A DNA stretch of 64,000 nt from Gammaproteobacteria bacterium (GCA_012103455.1 WLWT01000003.1:682001-746000), one strand, 5' to 3'; shown: positions 54,242 to 63,478, numbered from the stretch's first letter. Numbers and translations are program-made. Notes: generated from the letters alone by a model not told the origin.

Positions 54242-55177
54242 ATGTGTGGAATAGCTGGCGTCATTCATCGTGGACGCAATTCGAATGTGGGTGGCCAGAT
54301 GACATCCATGTTGCAAGCTTTGAAACATCGCGGGCCTGATTCCACCGGCTTCGCGATCTACGGTGAAGCGCAGCGCGGCGTCTATGTGCTGCGCTTCAAA
54401 CTGGCTGAGAAAGAAGACATGGATCGCGGTTTCCAGATCCATGGCATGATCGAAGCGCGCCTGGCCGAAGTGGAGCGGCGCATGGCCGAACGCGGCGTGG
54501 TGGTGGAAGAGCGCGATAGTGCGACACCGTATGCGCGGCGCTACCGGATCCGCTTCGACGGTGACATGGGCGAGTTGGCCCGGTATATCGAAGATATTGA
54601 CGGCGCTGAAATACTCTCGATCGGCAACGCCCTGGAGCTGGTGAAAGATCTGGGTGATGCTGAGACTGTGTCCGGCGAGTACTGCCTAGGGACTTTCACC
54701 GGTACCCATGGTATCGGCCACACTCGTATGGCCACCGAATCGGATGTGGATATTCGCTCCGCTCATCCGTACTGGGCATTCCCCTATAACGATATCGCGG
54801 TGGTGCATAACGGACAGCTCACCAACTACTGGATTATGCGCCGCCAGATGGAGCGTATAGGGCACCGTTTTCTGTCAAGTTGTGATTCCGAATTATTGGC
54901 GGTCTACACGGCGCACAATCTCAACAATGGGGTATCGCTGGAAGAATCGCTGGAGCGGTCCATTCGCGAGATCGACGGTGTTTTCACCTATTTGGTGGCG
55001 ACCCATGATCAGCTCGGTATGGCTAAAGATACGATGGCGGCCAAGCCGCTGGTGCTCTATGAAAGTGATGAACTCATCGCATTGGCATCGGAGGAAGTTG
55101 CTATCCGGGCCATTCTGCCCGAGGAGATCGATACCTATGATCCGTATGACGAGGAAACGAGGGTATGGCAAGCATGA
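54242..55177 (+). CDS. mgsA: N-methylglutamate synthase subunit A, class II glutamine amidotransferase
   Basis: A 311-residue protein starting MCGIAGVIHRGRNS, so Cys2 is the N-terminal nucleophile of class II amidotransferases. HRGPDSTGFAIYG, GTHGIGHTRMATESDVDIR and AFPYNDIAVVHNGQLTNY are the expected glutamine-binding motifs. It resembles the amidotransferase domain of glutamate synthase and the GlxB/MgsA group. In the N-methylglutamate pathway it releases methylamine from gamma-glutamylmethylamide or transfers the amino group. It has 46 bp to the upstream gene and overlaps mgsB. Confidence 0.9.
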   Translation: MCGIAGVIHRGRNSNVGGQMTSMLQALKHRGPDSTGFAIYGEAQRGVYVLRFKLAEKEDMDRGFQIHGMIEARLAEVERRMAERGVVVEERDSATPYARRYRIRFDGDMGELARYIEDIDGAEILSIGNALELVKDLGDAETVSGEYCLGTFTGTHGIGHTRMATESDVDIRSAHPYWAFPYNDIAVVHNGQLTNYWIMRRQMERIGHRFLSSCDSELLAVYTAHNLNNGVSLEESLERSIREIDGVFTYLVATHDQLGMAKDTMAAKPLVLYESDELIALASEEVAIRAILPEEIDTYDPYDEETRVWQA

Positions 55178-56013
55178 GTGCTGTAGATGAACGCTCGTAC
55201 GAAATGGGCATGCACACCGAGCAGTTGTCCGGCCGTACGCAACAGATATTTTTCTCATCGGAAGAACACGAGAATCTGGTTTATCCGTGGGCGCCCGAGG
55301 TTGATTTCAACCAGCGCATCGAGATAGACGTGGCAGCGTTGCAGACCACTGAAGTCAACGCGAAACTGCGTGAATTGATGGACGGCGGTTACGGTTCCAT
55401 CGTGATCAAGAATCCACGCGGCAAACATTCCTTAGGTGTCGGTATCTTGAACCGGCTGAATCTTATCTTCGAGGGCTCCTTGGGTTACTTCGGCTGCGGA
55501 CTTATCGATGGCCCCAATGTACGCATCAAGGGCCGTGTGGGGTGGTCTTGCGGTGAAAACATGATGGCCGGCGTCGTCGTCGTGGAGAAGAACGCAGGAT
55601 CTACTTTCGGGGCCGCTATTCGTGGCGGCGATTTGGTGTGCAAGGGCTCGGTGGGTTCGCGCACCGGCATCGACATGAAAGGCGGCACCATCTTGATCGG
55701 TGGCGACACCGGCGCGTTTTCCGGTTTCATGATGCAGCGCGGACGTATCGTGGTGTGCGGTAACGCGGGTAAGAATCTAGGCGATTCCATGTACGACGGC
55801 ACTATCTACGTGGGCGGGACGATCCGTGATCTGGGGGTGGATGCGGTGCCCGCCGAATTGACCGATCTAGACCAAGCTTGGCTTACCCGCAAGCTCACCC
55901 AATACGAGATTTTGCCTGCGCAAGGCGTAGCCCATTTCACCAAGATCGTTGCCGGCAAGCAGCTCTGGAACTACGACAATCTGGAACCCAGCGAAAAGAA
56001 GCTTATTCTGTAA
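55174..56013 (+). CDS. mgsB: N-methylglutamate synthase subunit B, GXGXG domain protein
   Basis: A 279-residue protein. The ATG at 55174 overlaps the mgsA stop (ATGA), so it is preferred over 55165. Repeated GxxGxxxxGG turns (GYFGCGLIDGPNVRIKGRVG, GSTFGAAIRGGDLVCKGSVG, IDMKGGTILIGGDTGAFSGF) form the right-handed beta-helix of the glutamate synthase C-terminal domain. It scaffolds the other two subunits rather than carrying a catalytic site. It is the middle gene of mgsABC, 24 bp from mgsC. Confidence 0.9.
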   Translation: MSAVDERSYEMGMHTEQLSGRTQQIFFSSEEHENLVYPWAPEVDFNQRIEIDVAALQTTEVNAKLRELMDGGYGSIVIKNPRGKHSLGVGILNRLNLIFEGSLGYFGCGLIDGPNVRIKGRVGWSCGENMMAGVVVVEKNAGSTFGAAIRGGDLVCKGSVGSRTGIDMKGGTILIGGDTGAFSGFMMQRGRIVVCGNAGKNLGDSMYDGTIYVGGTIRDLGVDAVPAELTDLDQAWLTRKLTQYEILPAQGVAHFTKIVAGKQLWNYDNLEPSEKKLIL

Positions 56014-56037
56014 GCGGCCGGTCAAGGAGAAGAGTTT

Positions 56038-57414
56038 ATGACTAAGCCCGATATGGCCCCCAACCCGCAGCCGGCCAAGAAGCCACGGCGCAATACCAGT
56101 ATCCTCGGCAGGAGCGCGATCTTCACACCGGAGGTGATAGACGATATACACATCAAATCCGAACTCGGGCGTTATCGCATGCGCGGGTTCTCGATGTTCA
56201 AAAAGATCCCGCACTGGGATGATCTGACTTTTTTGCCAGGAACCCTCACGCGCTTCGTGATCGAAGGTTATCGCGAGAAGTGTGAGACCAAAACGGTCAT
56301 CGGTCCGCGCGCTAAAAAGCCTTTGGAATTGGATATTCCTGTTTACGTGACGGGTATGAGCTTCGGCGCGTTGTCTTACGAGGCGAAAACCGCGTTGGCG
56401 CGCGGTGCGACCATGGCCGGTACCGCCACCTGTTCGGGTGAAGGTGGCATGATCCCCGATGAGCGCCGTTATTCCACCAAGTGGTTGTATCAGTGCATAC
56501 AATCGCGCTACGGCTTCAACCCGCATCACCTGATGTTGGCCGATGCTTGTGAATTCTTTATCGGACAGGGCTGCAAGGTGGGGCTGGGCGGTCACTTGAT
56601 GGGACAGAAAGTGACCGATCAGGTAGCGGAGATGCGCAGCCTGCCAGCCGGTATCGATCAGCGCTCGCCGGCGCGGCACCCGGACTGGCTGGGGCCGGAT
56701 GATCTGGCATTGAAGATCCTTGAAATTCGCGAAGCTACCGATTGGCAGATCCCCATACAGCTTAAATTGGGTGCGGCGCGGGTTTACGATGACGTGCGCA
56801 TGGCGGTGAAATGTGATCCCGATGCTATTTATATCGACGGTATGGAAGGCGGCACCGGGGCCGGTCCTCATTTAGCGTCCGAAGAGACCGGTGTGCCCGG
56901 CATGGCGGCAGTGCGCCAGGCCCGCAAAGCGATTGACGATTTAGGCAAGCGAGGAGCGATCTCGCTCATCTATGCCGGTGGCATCCGCAACGGCGGCGAT
57001 GTGGCTAAAGCGCTGGCGCTTGGCGCTGACGCCATAGCTATAGGCCACTCCATATTGATGGCGCTTAATTGCAATAAAGATATTCCCGAGTCGGACTACG
57101 AAACCGAAATAGGGGTAGAGGCGGGTTATTGTTATCACTGTCATACCGGCCGCTGTCCGGTTGGTGTCGCCACACAAGATCCGCTTTTGCGCAAGCGCTT
57201 GGATCCGGATGAAGCGGCGGAGCGGGTTTACAACTTCTTGCATACATTGACCATTGAGGCACAGATGATGGCGCGGGCCTGTGGTAAGACGGATGTGCAC
57301 AGTTTGGAGCCTGAAGATCTGGCGGCTCTTACCATGGAGGCCTCCGCCATCGCCGGTGTGCCGTTGGCGGGAACCGACTACACCGTTGGTGTGGAAGATT
57401 ATCACCACCTTTGA
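56038..57414 (+). CDS. mgsC: N-methylglutamate synthase subunit C, FMN-binding glutamate synthase domain
   Basis: A 458-residue protein with the FMN-binding TIM barrel of glutamate synthase. Visible motifs: VTGMSFGALSYEAKTALARG, CSGEGGMIPDERRYSTKWLY, YIDGMEGGTGAGPHLASEET and IYAGGIRNGGDVAKALALGA. The Fe-S motif YCYHCHTGRCPVGVATQDPL supplies the 3Fe-4S cysteines. It reduces the 2-oxoglutarate-methylamine adduct to N-methylglutamate, which the soxBDAG-type enzyme then oxidises. An AAGGAG site precedes the ATG. Confidence 0.92.
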   Translation: MTKPDMAPNPQPAKKPRRNTSILGRSAIFTPEVIDDIHIKSELGRYRMRGFSMFKKIPHWDDLTFLPGTLTRFVIEGYREKCETKTVIGPRAKKPLELDIPVYVTGMSFGALSYEAKTALARGATMAGTATCSGEGGMIPDERRYSTKWLYQCIQSRYGFNPHHLMLADACEFFIGQGCKVGLGGHLMGQKVTDQVAEMRSLPAGIDQRSPARHPDWLGPDDLALKILEIREATDWQIPIQLKLGAARVYDDVRMAVKCDPDAIYIDGMEGGTGAGPHLASEETGVPGMAAVRQARKAIDDLGKRGAISLIYAGGIRNGGDVAKALALGADAIAIGHSILMALNCNKDIPESDYETEIGVEAGYCYHCHTGRCPVGVATQDPLLRKRLDPDEAAERVYNFLHTLTIEAQMMARACGKTDVHSLEPEDLAALTMEASAIAGVPLAGTDYTVGVEDYHHL

Positions 57415-57475
57415 TACGGCTATCGTTGAGTGGCAACGGCGGGTTTAGCCGCGCCGTGCGCTCCGGAGAAAAAGC

Positions 57476-57886
57476 ATGGCTGGAACTAGCTACAAGGGTT
57501 CTCAGTTAAAAGGGATCGATCAGTTTCTGGGCGAAGATGGCTTGGATTCGCAGCGCGAGAAAGAAATCGGTCAACACATCGGTTATCGCTATGACGTTAA
57601 CATGGTGCCCGACTATGAACTGTTGACGCCGTTTTTGCGCAAGTACATCGACTATATGGGATGGGACGACCTCAACTGGCTGGAAGATGTGCACATGGGT
57701 TACGAGGAGGGGCACGCGGCCGTTTTCGATCGCAATATCAACGGTTGGGTAAGGGTACCTGAAAACATGGAACTGCCCGATAGCCAACAGGAACGGGATA
57801 TGATCGCACGCGAGTTGCTCATCAAGTTTCAAATGTCCGAGCGTCATCCCTTGGTGCAGCTACGCCAGGCCTACAAGAAGTTCTGA
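57476..57886 (+). CDS. uncharacterised protein of the methylamine/TMAO operon, 136 aa
   Basis: I do not recognise this family. The protein is acidic and aromatic-rich (IGYRYDVNMVPDYELLTPFL then RKYIDYMGWDDLNWLEDVHM), with no signal peptide or membrane helix. A GGAGAAA site precedes the ATG. It lies in the same direction as mgsC with a 61-bp spacer, and 11 bp before the next gene, so it is likely co-transcribed and serves the N-methylated amine pathway, perhaps as an accessory or regulatory subunit. Its function is unknown. Confidence 0.8.
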   Translation: MAGTSYKGSQLKGIDQFLGEDGLDSQREKEIGQHIGYRYDVNMVPDYELLTPFLRKYIDYMGWDDLNWLEDVHMGYEEGHAAVFDRNINGWVRVPENMELPDSQQERDMIARELLIKFQMSERHPLVQLRQAYKKF

Positions 57887-57897
57887 CGGTAGCGCGC

Positions 57898-58518
57898 ATG
57901 GCATCGGTTCATGGCGGACCATCCAAGGCGGTACGCTCCAATCTCTTGCGCATGGACAGTGCCAAGCAGGCGCTGAAACTGGCGTTCCTGCGCTGGCAGT
58001 GCCGGCTTAGGCAAATTGCTGTACGCCAGCATGATGGGCGGCCAAGCGATGGCATGATGCCGGCGGTGTTTGCTCATGATGATAGTGATGTATCCAGCGG
58101 ACATATCATTACTGTACTCAACAAGCTACCCGAGTTTTCCCGCACCATGGAGTTACAGCACTTGGTGCGCTACACCCATGATCCCAAGGAGCGGCGCGCT
58201 GCTGGCGTTGAATTTCTAAGCGAGCGTTATTATCAAAGAGCCTACGAGTTTTCCGATACGGTGACTTGCACTTTCGCGCCGGATTCCGAGGGTGCTCGCC
58301 AACTGCTTGCCATGAAGTCGTGCCGATTGCACTTCGAACAGTTCGGGCAGATCTACGAGACGGTCTGTACCGTTTGGCGCATATCGGTGAACAATCCGCT
58401 GTATCAGGCGACCTACTGGCATAATTCGCTGTTCAATCCGGCGCTTGCCGCCGATTCGATGATCCTCGGTTTTGAACCTCATTGGGAGCGCAGCGAGGCG
58501 CAACCGTCACCTGTATAA
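57898..58518 (+). CDS. uncharacterised protein of the methylamine/TMAO operon, 206 aa
   Basis: A cytosolic protein of 206 residues without a domain I can name. It has a helical N-terminus (LRMDSAKQALKLAFLRWQCR) and a conserved-looking C-terminal half (YTHDPKERRAAGVEFLSERY then YQRAYEFSDTVTCTF, and FEQFGQIYETVCTVWRISVN). It sits between the 136-aa gene and tdm, all rightward with short spacing, which suggests a partner of Tdm or of one-carbon transfer. No catalytic motif is visible. Confidence 0.78.
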   Translation: MASVHGGPSKAVRSNLLRMDSAKQALKLAFLRWQCRLRQIAVRQHDGRPSDGMMPAVFAHDDSDVSSGHIITVLNKLPEFSRTMELQHLVRYTHDPKERRAAGVEFLSERYYQRAYEFSDTVTCTFAPDSEGARQLLAMKSCRLHFEQFGQIYETVCTVWRISVNNPLYQATYWHNSLFNPALAADSMILGFEPHWERSEAQPSPV

Positions 58519-58567
58519 ATGGGAGCGCATGTCGGGTGCCAGCATTTAGCTACCAGGGCCTATAGAT

Positions 58568-60955
58568 ATGACTGTGAACATGCAAGGATTCGAACCGTTT
58601 CGTGTCGATAGCAGGCGCGGGCCGGTTCGCCTGCCTGGACTGCCTCGGCTGCCGCTGAATATGGAGCGTTATCCGATCCCCGGTGGTGGTTCGCGGGCCA
58701 TCGAACTGGAGCGCGGTGATCAACTTACCATTATCGACTTGGAAGGCTTGCAACCGTGTGAACTGATCGTCTTCGGCAGCGGTGGTGAGAGCGATCCGGC
58801 CCTGATCGGTGCCACCGCCAGTGGCAAAGCGCAGTTCACCTACGAGGTATTGGGGGTGGCGGAAAGCAGCGCCAGGCGAGTGCTGCGAGATTTATTACGG
58901 CGTGGATGGGATATTGCCTCGGCCCAGGCCGTGCGCTTGCTGGGCGAAGGTTCCCGCGCGGGTGATAGTGTAGCGTTCACCGCGCATGAGGCCGCGACAG
59001 TATTGCTCGTAGCGCCCGGCAAGCCGATGGCGGCCCATGAACAGAATCCGCTAACGCCGTTGGCCGCCTATGTGCGCCGGTCCTCGCGGACTAATGACAA
59101 AAATCCAGTAGCTCCGCCCGAGCCACTGGCCGATATGCTCAGCGATATCAATATTCCTCCCGGTACCGGTAAAGCGTATGAGGTGAAGGCTGGCCAGTAC
59201 TTGCAGATTATCGATATCAAGGGCAGGGAATGTACCGATTTTCAGGCGTTCGGCTTGCGCGGGCTCGAGCGCGACATCGATCCCACTACCACCCGATCAT
59301 TGATGGGCAAGCTCTATCCCGGTCCCGGTTTGTATTCCAAATACTATTGCGTCGATCAGGAACCCTTGGTGCAACTTATCCAAGATACCTGTGGCCGGCA
59401 CGATACCTTCGGCATCGCTTGCTCGGCGCGCTACTACGAAGACATGGGCTATCCGGGGCACCTCAATTGTTCCGACAATATGAATGCGGAACTGGCGCCT
59501 TACGGCGTGCGGGCACGGGGTGGGTGGCCGGCGATCAATTTCTTTTTCAATACGCAGTTGGATGCGGCCAATAATCTGGCTATGGATGATCCATGGTCTA
59601 GACCGGGCGACTACGTGTTGTTGCGGGCGTTGACGGATTTGGTGTGCGTGTCCACCGCGTGTCCTTGCGATATCGATCCGGCCAATGGCTGGAATCCTAC
59701 CGATATTCAGGTGCGTATTTATGACGCAAAAGAAGATTTCAAATCTGCTGCGGGATTTCGTATGACTACCAGTTCGGATGTGGAACTCACCCGGGACACC
59801 GGTTTTCACGACAGTTTTGCCGCCCACACCCGTAACTTTGGCGAATACAACGGCTATTGGTTAGCCCGGGATTTTCCTGGTCATGGTGCTATCGCCGAGT
59901 ACTGGGCCTGCCGCGAGCGGGTCATCGTGACGGATTTGTCACCACTTAGGAAGTACGAGGTACTGGGGCCGGACGCCGAAGCGTTGTTGCAGATGTGCCT
60001 CACCCGCGATGTCAAGCGTTTGAGCACGGGTCAGGTGGTGTATACGGCTATGTGTTACGAACACGGTGGCATGATCGACGACGGCACGGTGTTGCGTCTG
60101 GGCGATAACAATTTTCGCTGGATTGGAGGTAATGATCAGTCCGGCCTGTGGTTGAGGGAACAAGCGCAACGGCTGAATTTGGATGCCTGGGTTAAAACCT
60201 CTACGCGCGAATTGTGCAATGTCGCGGTGCAGGGGCCGCGCAGCCGCGAAGTACTCTCTTCCATCGTGTGGACAGCCCCTACTCAAGCAACGATCGATGA
60301 GCTTGCGTGGTTCCGTTTTGCGGTGGGGCGGATCGGGGATTTCCACGGTGCACCGCTGGTGGTGTCGCGGACCGGATATACCGGTGAATTAGGTTATGAG
60401 GTGTTTTGTCACCCGCAGGATGCGAAGGTTGTATTCGACGCCATTTGGCGAGCAGGGCAACCGTACGGTATGACCCCGCTCGGTTTGGCGGCTCTGGATA
60501 TGCTGCGCATCGAGGCTGGCTTGATAGCCGCCGGCGCCGAGTTTTGCGATCAGACCGATCCGTTTGAAGCGGGCATAGGTTTTACCGTGCCGCTCAAGAG
60601 CAAAAACGATGATTTCATCGGGCGTGCAGCCTTGGAGCGGCGCCAGGCCAGCCCGGTGCGCAAATTGGTGGGTTTGGATCTCGCAGGGGGTTCGGTGCCA
60701 ACGGGTGGTGACTGTGTACGCCTGGGCCGGGCGCAGGTGGGTGAGATCACATCCGCGGTGCGCTCGCCCATGCTGGGCAAAGTGATCGCTCTTTGCCGTA
60801 TGGATGTGACCCGCAGCGAGCCTGGTATCGCCGTGGAGGTGGGGCAACTCGATGGCCAACAAAAGCGCATCCCGGCGACGGTGGTGCCGTTGCCCCATTT
60901 CGATCCTGAAAAGCTGCGGGTTCGGGGGCGATACTTAGGAGCAGCGCCGGCCTAA
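58568..60955 (+). CDS. tdm: trimethylamine N-oxide demethylase (DUF1989 + GcvT fusion)
   Basis: A 795-residue two-domain protein. Residues about 200-400 form the Zn-containing DUF1989 domain: KGRECTDFQAFGLRGLERDI, TTTRSLMGKLYPGPGLYSKY, and VCVSTACPCDIDPANGWNPT, whose C222 and C365/C367 are likely Zn ligands. Residues about 430-795 are GcvT-like (LRKYEVLGPDAEALLQMCLT, GYTGELGYEVFCHPQDAKVV, FIGRAALERRQASPVRKLVG) and should bind tetrahydrofolate. This fusion is the TMAO demethylase Tdm, which splits TMAO into dimethylamine and formaldehyde and passes the latter to folate. tmm lies downstream, fitting a trimethylamine-to-TMAO-to-dimethylamine route. The gene is complete. Confidence 0.9.
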   Translation: MTVNMQGFEPFRVDSRRGPVRLPGLPRLPLNMERYPIPGGGSRAIELERGDQLTIIDLEGLQPCELIVFGSGGESDPALIGATASGKAQFTYEVLGVAESSARRVLRDLLRRGWDIASAQAVRLLGEGSRAGDSVAFTAHEAATVLLVAPGKPMAAHEQNPLTPLAAYVRRSSRTNDKNPVAPPEPLADMLSDINIPPGTGKAYEVKAGQYLQIIDIKGRECTDFQAFGLRGLERDIDPTTTRSLMGKLYPGPGLYSKYYCVDQEPLVQLIQDTCGRHDTFGIACSARYYEDMGYPGHLNCSDNMNAELAPYGVRARGGWPAINFFFNTQLDAANNLAMDDPWSRPGDYVLLRALTDLVCVSTACPCDIDPANGWNPTDIQVRIYDAKEDFKSAAGFRMTTSSDVELTRDTGFHDSFAAHTRNFGEYNGYWLARDFPGHGAIAEYWACRERVIVTDLSPLRKYEVLGPDAEALLQMCLTRDVKRLSTGQVVYTAMCYEHGGMIDDGTVLRLGDNNFRWIGGNDQSGLWLREQAQRLNLDAWVKTSTRELCNVAVQGPRSREVLSSIVWTAPTQATIDELAWFRFAVGRIGDFHGAPLVVSRTGYTGELGYEVFCHPQDAKVVFDAIWRAGQPYGMTPLGLAALDMLRIEAGLIAAGAEFCDQTDPFEAGIGFTVPLKSKNDDFIGRAALERRQASPVRKLVGLDLAGGSVPTGGDCVRLGRAQVGEITSAVRSPMLGKVIALCRMDVTRSEPGIAVEVGQLDGQQKRIPATVVPLPHFDPEKLRVRGRYLGAAPA

Positions 60956-60986
60956 TGGACGTTCGGCAATAGGAGCAACCTCCGTG

Positions 60987-61127
60987 GGGCACCTCTAAAA
61001 ATGCACTTTTTCCGCGATTGCGGTGTCAGCTCCGTGCTCGAATCCTCATGTATGACCTTATACACTGCGGTTCTGCGCGCGGTGCTTCCTTGCACTCACG
61101 AAAAAATTACTATTTTTAGAGGTGCCC
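60987..61127. mobile_element. MITE copy 2, perfect inverted repeats and 4-bp target duplication
   Basis: A 141-bp element with 16-bp perfect terminal inverted repeats (GGGCACCTCTAAAAAT / ATTTTTAGAGGTGCCC), flanked by CGTG on both sides (60983-60986 and 61128-61131). It is about 93% identical to 25790-25929, with one 1-base indel. No transposase frame fits inside. It separates tdm from tmm, so tmm may depend on its own or a MITE-borne promoter. Confidence 0.93.
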
Positions 61128-61239
61128 CGTGGTTAGTCCTGGAAAAAGCGTTCATCCGGCGGTGGACGAAGAAGCAGGTTGCCAGTTCAACCTCGCTACA
61201 TGATTGAGCCAAGAAATAGTCAATGACGAGGAGCAGAGC

Positions 61240-62583
61240 ATGTCGGGCCGAGTTGCAGTGATTGGGGCAGGACCTTGCGGACTATCGCAACTGCAAGCAT
61301 TCGAAAGTGCACGGCGCGGCGGCGCCCGGATCCCGGAGATCGTATGTTTTGAGAAACAAACGAGTGCGGGCGGATTATGGAACTACGATTGGCGCACGGG
61401 TACCGATGCGTACGGTGAGCCCATACATGCCGGCATGTATCGCTATCTGTGGTCCAACGGCCCCAAGGAATGTTTGGAGTTCGCCGACTATACGTTTGCG
61501 CATCATTTCGGACAACCCATTCCATCATTCCCGCCGCGCCCTGTGTTGGCCGACTATGTTCTAGGCCGGGCCAAGGCCTTCGGTCTGCGGCGTTACATCG
61601 AAACCAATACCGTGGTGCGGCAGGTGTCGTTTGACCAAGACGCCGGTTCGTTCGCCGTCACGGTACGCAACCGCGATAAAGACGAGCAGCGCACGGAGCA
61701 TTTCAGCCACGTTATCGTTGCCAGCGGGCATTTTTCCGTGCCTAACATACCGCACTATGAGGGTATAGAGTCGTTCCCGGGGCGGGTGATGCACGGCCAT
61801 GATTTCCGCGAGGCCCGTGAGTTCAAGGGCCGTCACGTACTGGTGGTGGGCGGTAGTTATTCGGCGGAGGATATCGCGTTGCAATGCCATAAGTATGGTG
61901 CTGCCTCCGTGACCATTTCCTACCGTAGCGCCGCCATGGGTTTCCATTGGCCGGACACGGTGGATGAGCGAGCGCTGCTGGCGTCTATCGACGGTGCTGA
62001 AGTTTCATTCAGTGATGGATCGGCAAAAGAATTCGATGCCATTATTTTCTGCACCGGTTATTTGCATCATTTCCCGTTTCTGGATGACGAACTGCGCTTG
62101 CGTACCGGTAACCGGCTCTACCCGGCGGATCTCTATAAGGGTATCTTCTGGCGTGCCAACCCGAAGTTGATGTATCTGGGGATGCAAGATCAGTTCTACA
62201 CCTTCAGCATGTTCGATTTACAAGCCTGGTATGCGCGGGATGTGGTGATGGGGCGCATCGGGTTACCGGATGGCGCGGCCATGGACGCGGATATGGCGGC
62301 GTGGAGCAAGCGCGAAGAAGCACTGCCGGATCCCATTGCGCAAATCGATTTTCAAACGGACTACTGCAAAGATCTACACGAGTTGGTGGATTACCCGCAC
62401 TTTGATCTGCAACTATTGGCGGATAACTTCAAAGAGTGGGAGCACGATAAAGAACACGATATCCTGACTTACAGAGATAAAGCGTTTCGCTCTGCCTGCA
62501 CTGGGGTTCTGTCGCCGGTGCACCACACCACTTGGCTAGAAGCTCTGGACGATTCCCGCGAGGCTTATCTGGCCTGCGGCTAG
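61240..62583 (+). CDS. tmm: trimethylamine monooxygenase (flavin-containing monooxygenase)
   Basis: A 447-residue class B flavin monooxygenase, from the ATG at 61240 with a GAGGAG site 6 bases upstream. VAVIGAGPCGLSQLQAF binds FAD. The FMO fingerprint is ASGHFSVPNIPHYEGIESFP with the surrounding GRVMHGHDFREAREFKG. HVLVVGGSYSAEDIALQCHK is the NADPH site. WRTGTDAYGEPIHAGMYRYL, with WSNGPKECLEFADYTF, is typical of bacterial Tmm. It oxidises trimethylamine to TMAO, the substrate of Tdm next door. Length matches the family. A MITE lies between tdm and tmm. Confidence 0.9.
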   Translation: MSGRVAVIGAGPCGLSQLQAFESARRGGARIPEIVCFEKQTSAGGLWNYDWRTGTDAYGEPIHAGMYRYLWSNGPKECLEFADYTFAHHFGQPIPSFPPRPVLADYVLGRAKAFGLRRYIETNTVVRQVSFDQDAGSFAVTVRNRDKDEQRTEHFSHVIVASGHFSVPNIPHYEGIESFPGRVMHGHDFREAREFKGRHVLVVGGSYSAEDIALQCHKYGAASVTISYRSAAMGFHWPDTVDERALLASIDGAEVSFSDGSAKEFDAIIFCTGYLHHFPFLDDELRLRTGNRLYPADLYKGIFWRANPKLMYLGMQDQFYTFSMFDLQAWYARDVVMGRIGLPDGAAMDADMAAWSKREEALPDPIAQIDFQTDYCKDLHELVDYPHFDLQLLADNFKEWEHDKEHDILTYRDKAFRSACTGVLSPVHHTTWLEALDDSREAYLACG

Positions 62584-62623
62584 TCGATCTGAGCGCGCCG
62601 GTAATACCCCGGCATCTAGAACG

Positions 62624-63478
62624 ATGTCGTTTTTGTTGGAACGGGCGAGCGCTGAGCTGAAGCGGTGTTTTTGGCGCGATGGTTTCGCTGTCGCGCCGCG
62701 GTTTCTCTCGCCCGATGGGGTGAGGGCGGTAGCAGCGCGCTTCGCCCCTCTGTTTGCCGGTGAGTTTGAGACCGGTATTCAACCGGATGAGTGGAACTGG
62801 CGGCCAGGACGTGATGGGAACGCGATCACCCGCCAGATCTGTAATGGCTGGAAGGCCGATCGCACCATCGCCAAGATCGTTTTGGACGAGGTGGTGGGCC
62901 GCATCTGCGCTGAGTTGATGGATTGGCCCGGTGCTAGGATCAATCAAGACAATGTGTTGTGGAAACCCGTGGGGGCGAGGGCTTTGGGGTTTCATCAAGA
63001 CGATAGTTACCAGCGTTGGATTGTCCCCCCATCCATGGTGAGCTGCTGGATAGCCTTGGATAAGACGGCCCGCGATGGCGGCACCATAGAGTACGTCAGG
63101 GGTTCGCACCGTTGGGCCGTGGATCCGCCCATCGCCCAGTTTCATGATCCCGCAGATCCCCTAGCGCAGGTTCGCATGGCCGCACGCGCGGCCGGTGTCG
63201 AACTGGACATAGTTCCTGTAGAAGTCCCCTCCGGCAGCGCCGTATTTCATCACGGCAGCGTGTGGCACGGTTCAAGAATAAATCTGGGCAACAGCGACCG
63301 CCGCTCGCTGGTGGCCCATTGCATGTCGTCCAGCGCCGAGTTTCATCCGGTCCATACCAGCCCGATCTATAGCCGTTACCGGCACCATGGAACTCTCGCC
63401 ATGGATGAGTCTTTTTTCCCAACTCTATGGCGCAAGGACGGCTGGCGCTCCCCTTTCATCGAGGGGTATCTGCAATAA
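62624..63478 (+). CDS. phytanoyl-CoA dioxygenase family (Fe(II)/2-oxoglutarate) protein
   Basis: A 284-residue dioxygenase of the PhyH group. The iron ligands are likely the His and Asp of GFHQDDSYQRW, and the His in SAVFHHGSVWHGSRINLGN, with the following Arg binding 2-oxoglutarate. The fold is continuous and the length fits the family. It lies 40 bp after tmm in the same direction. PhyH-type enzymes hydroxylate or demethylate many small molecules; a role on a methylated amine or betaine is suggested by context only. Confidence 0.87.
   Translation: MSFLLERASAELKRCFWRDGFAVAPRFLSPDGVRAVAARFAPLFAGEFETGIQPDEWNWRPGRDGNAITRQICNGWKADRTIAKIVLDEVVGRICAELMDWPGARINQDNVLWKPVGARALGFHQDDSYQRWIVPPSMVSCWIALDKTARDGGTIEYVRGSHRWAVDPPIAQFHDPADPLAQVRMAARAAGVELDIVPVEVPSGSAVFHHGSVWHGSRINLGNSDRRSLVAHCMSSSAEFHPVHTSPIYSRYRHHGTLAMDESFFPTLWRKDGWRSPFIEGYLQ

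Noticed and set aside
61001..61207. small gene starting in MITE copy 2
   Set aside because: It begins inside the inverted repeat, is absent from copy 1 after the indel, and has no recognisable protein features.
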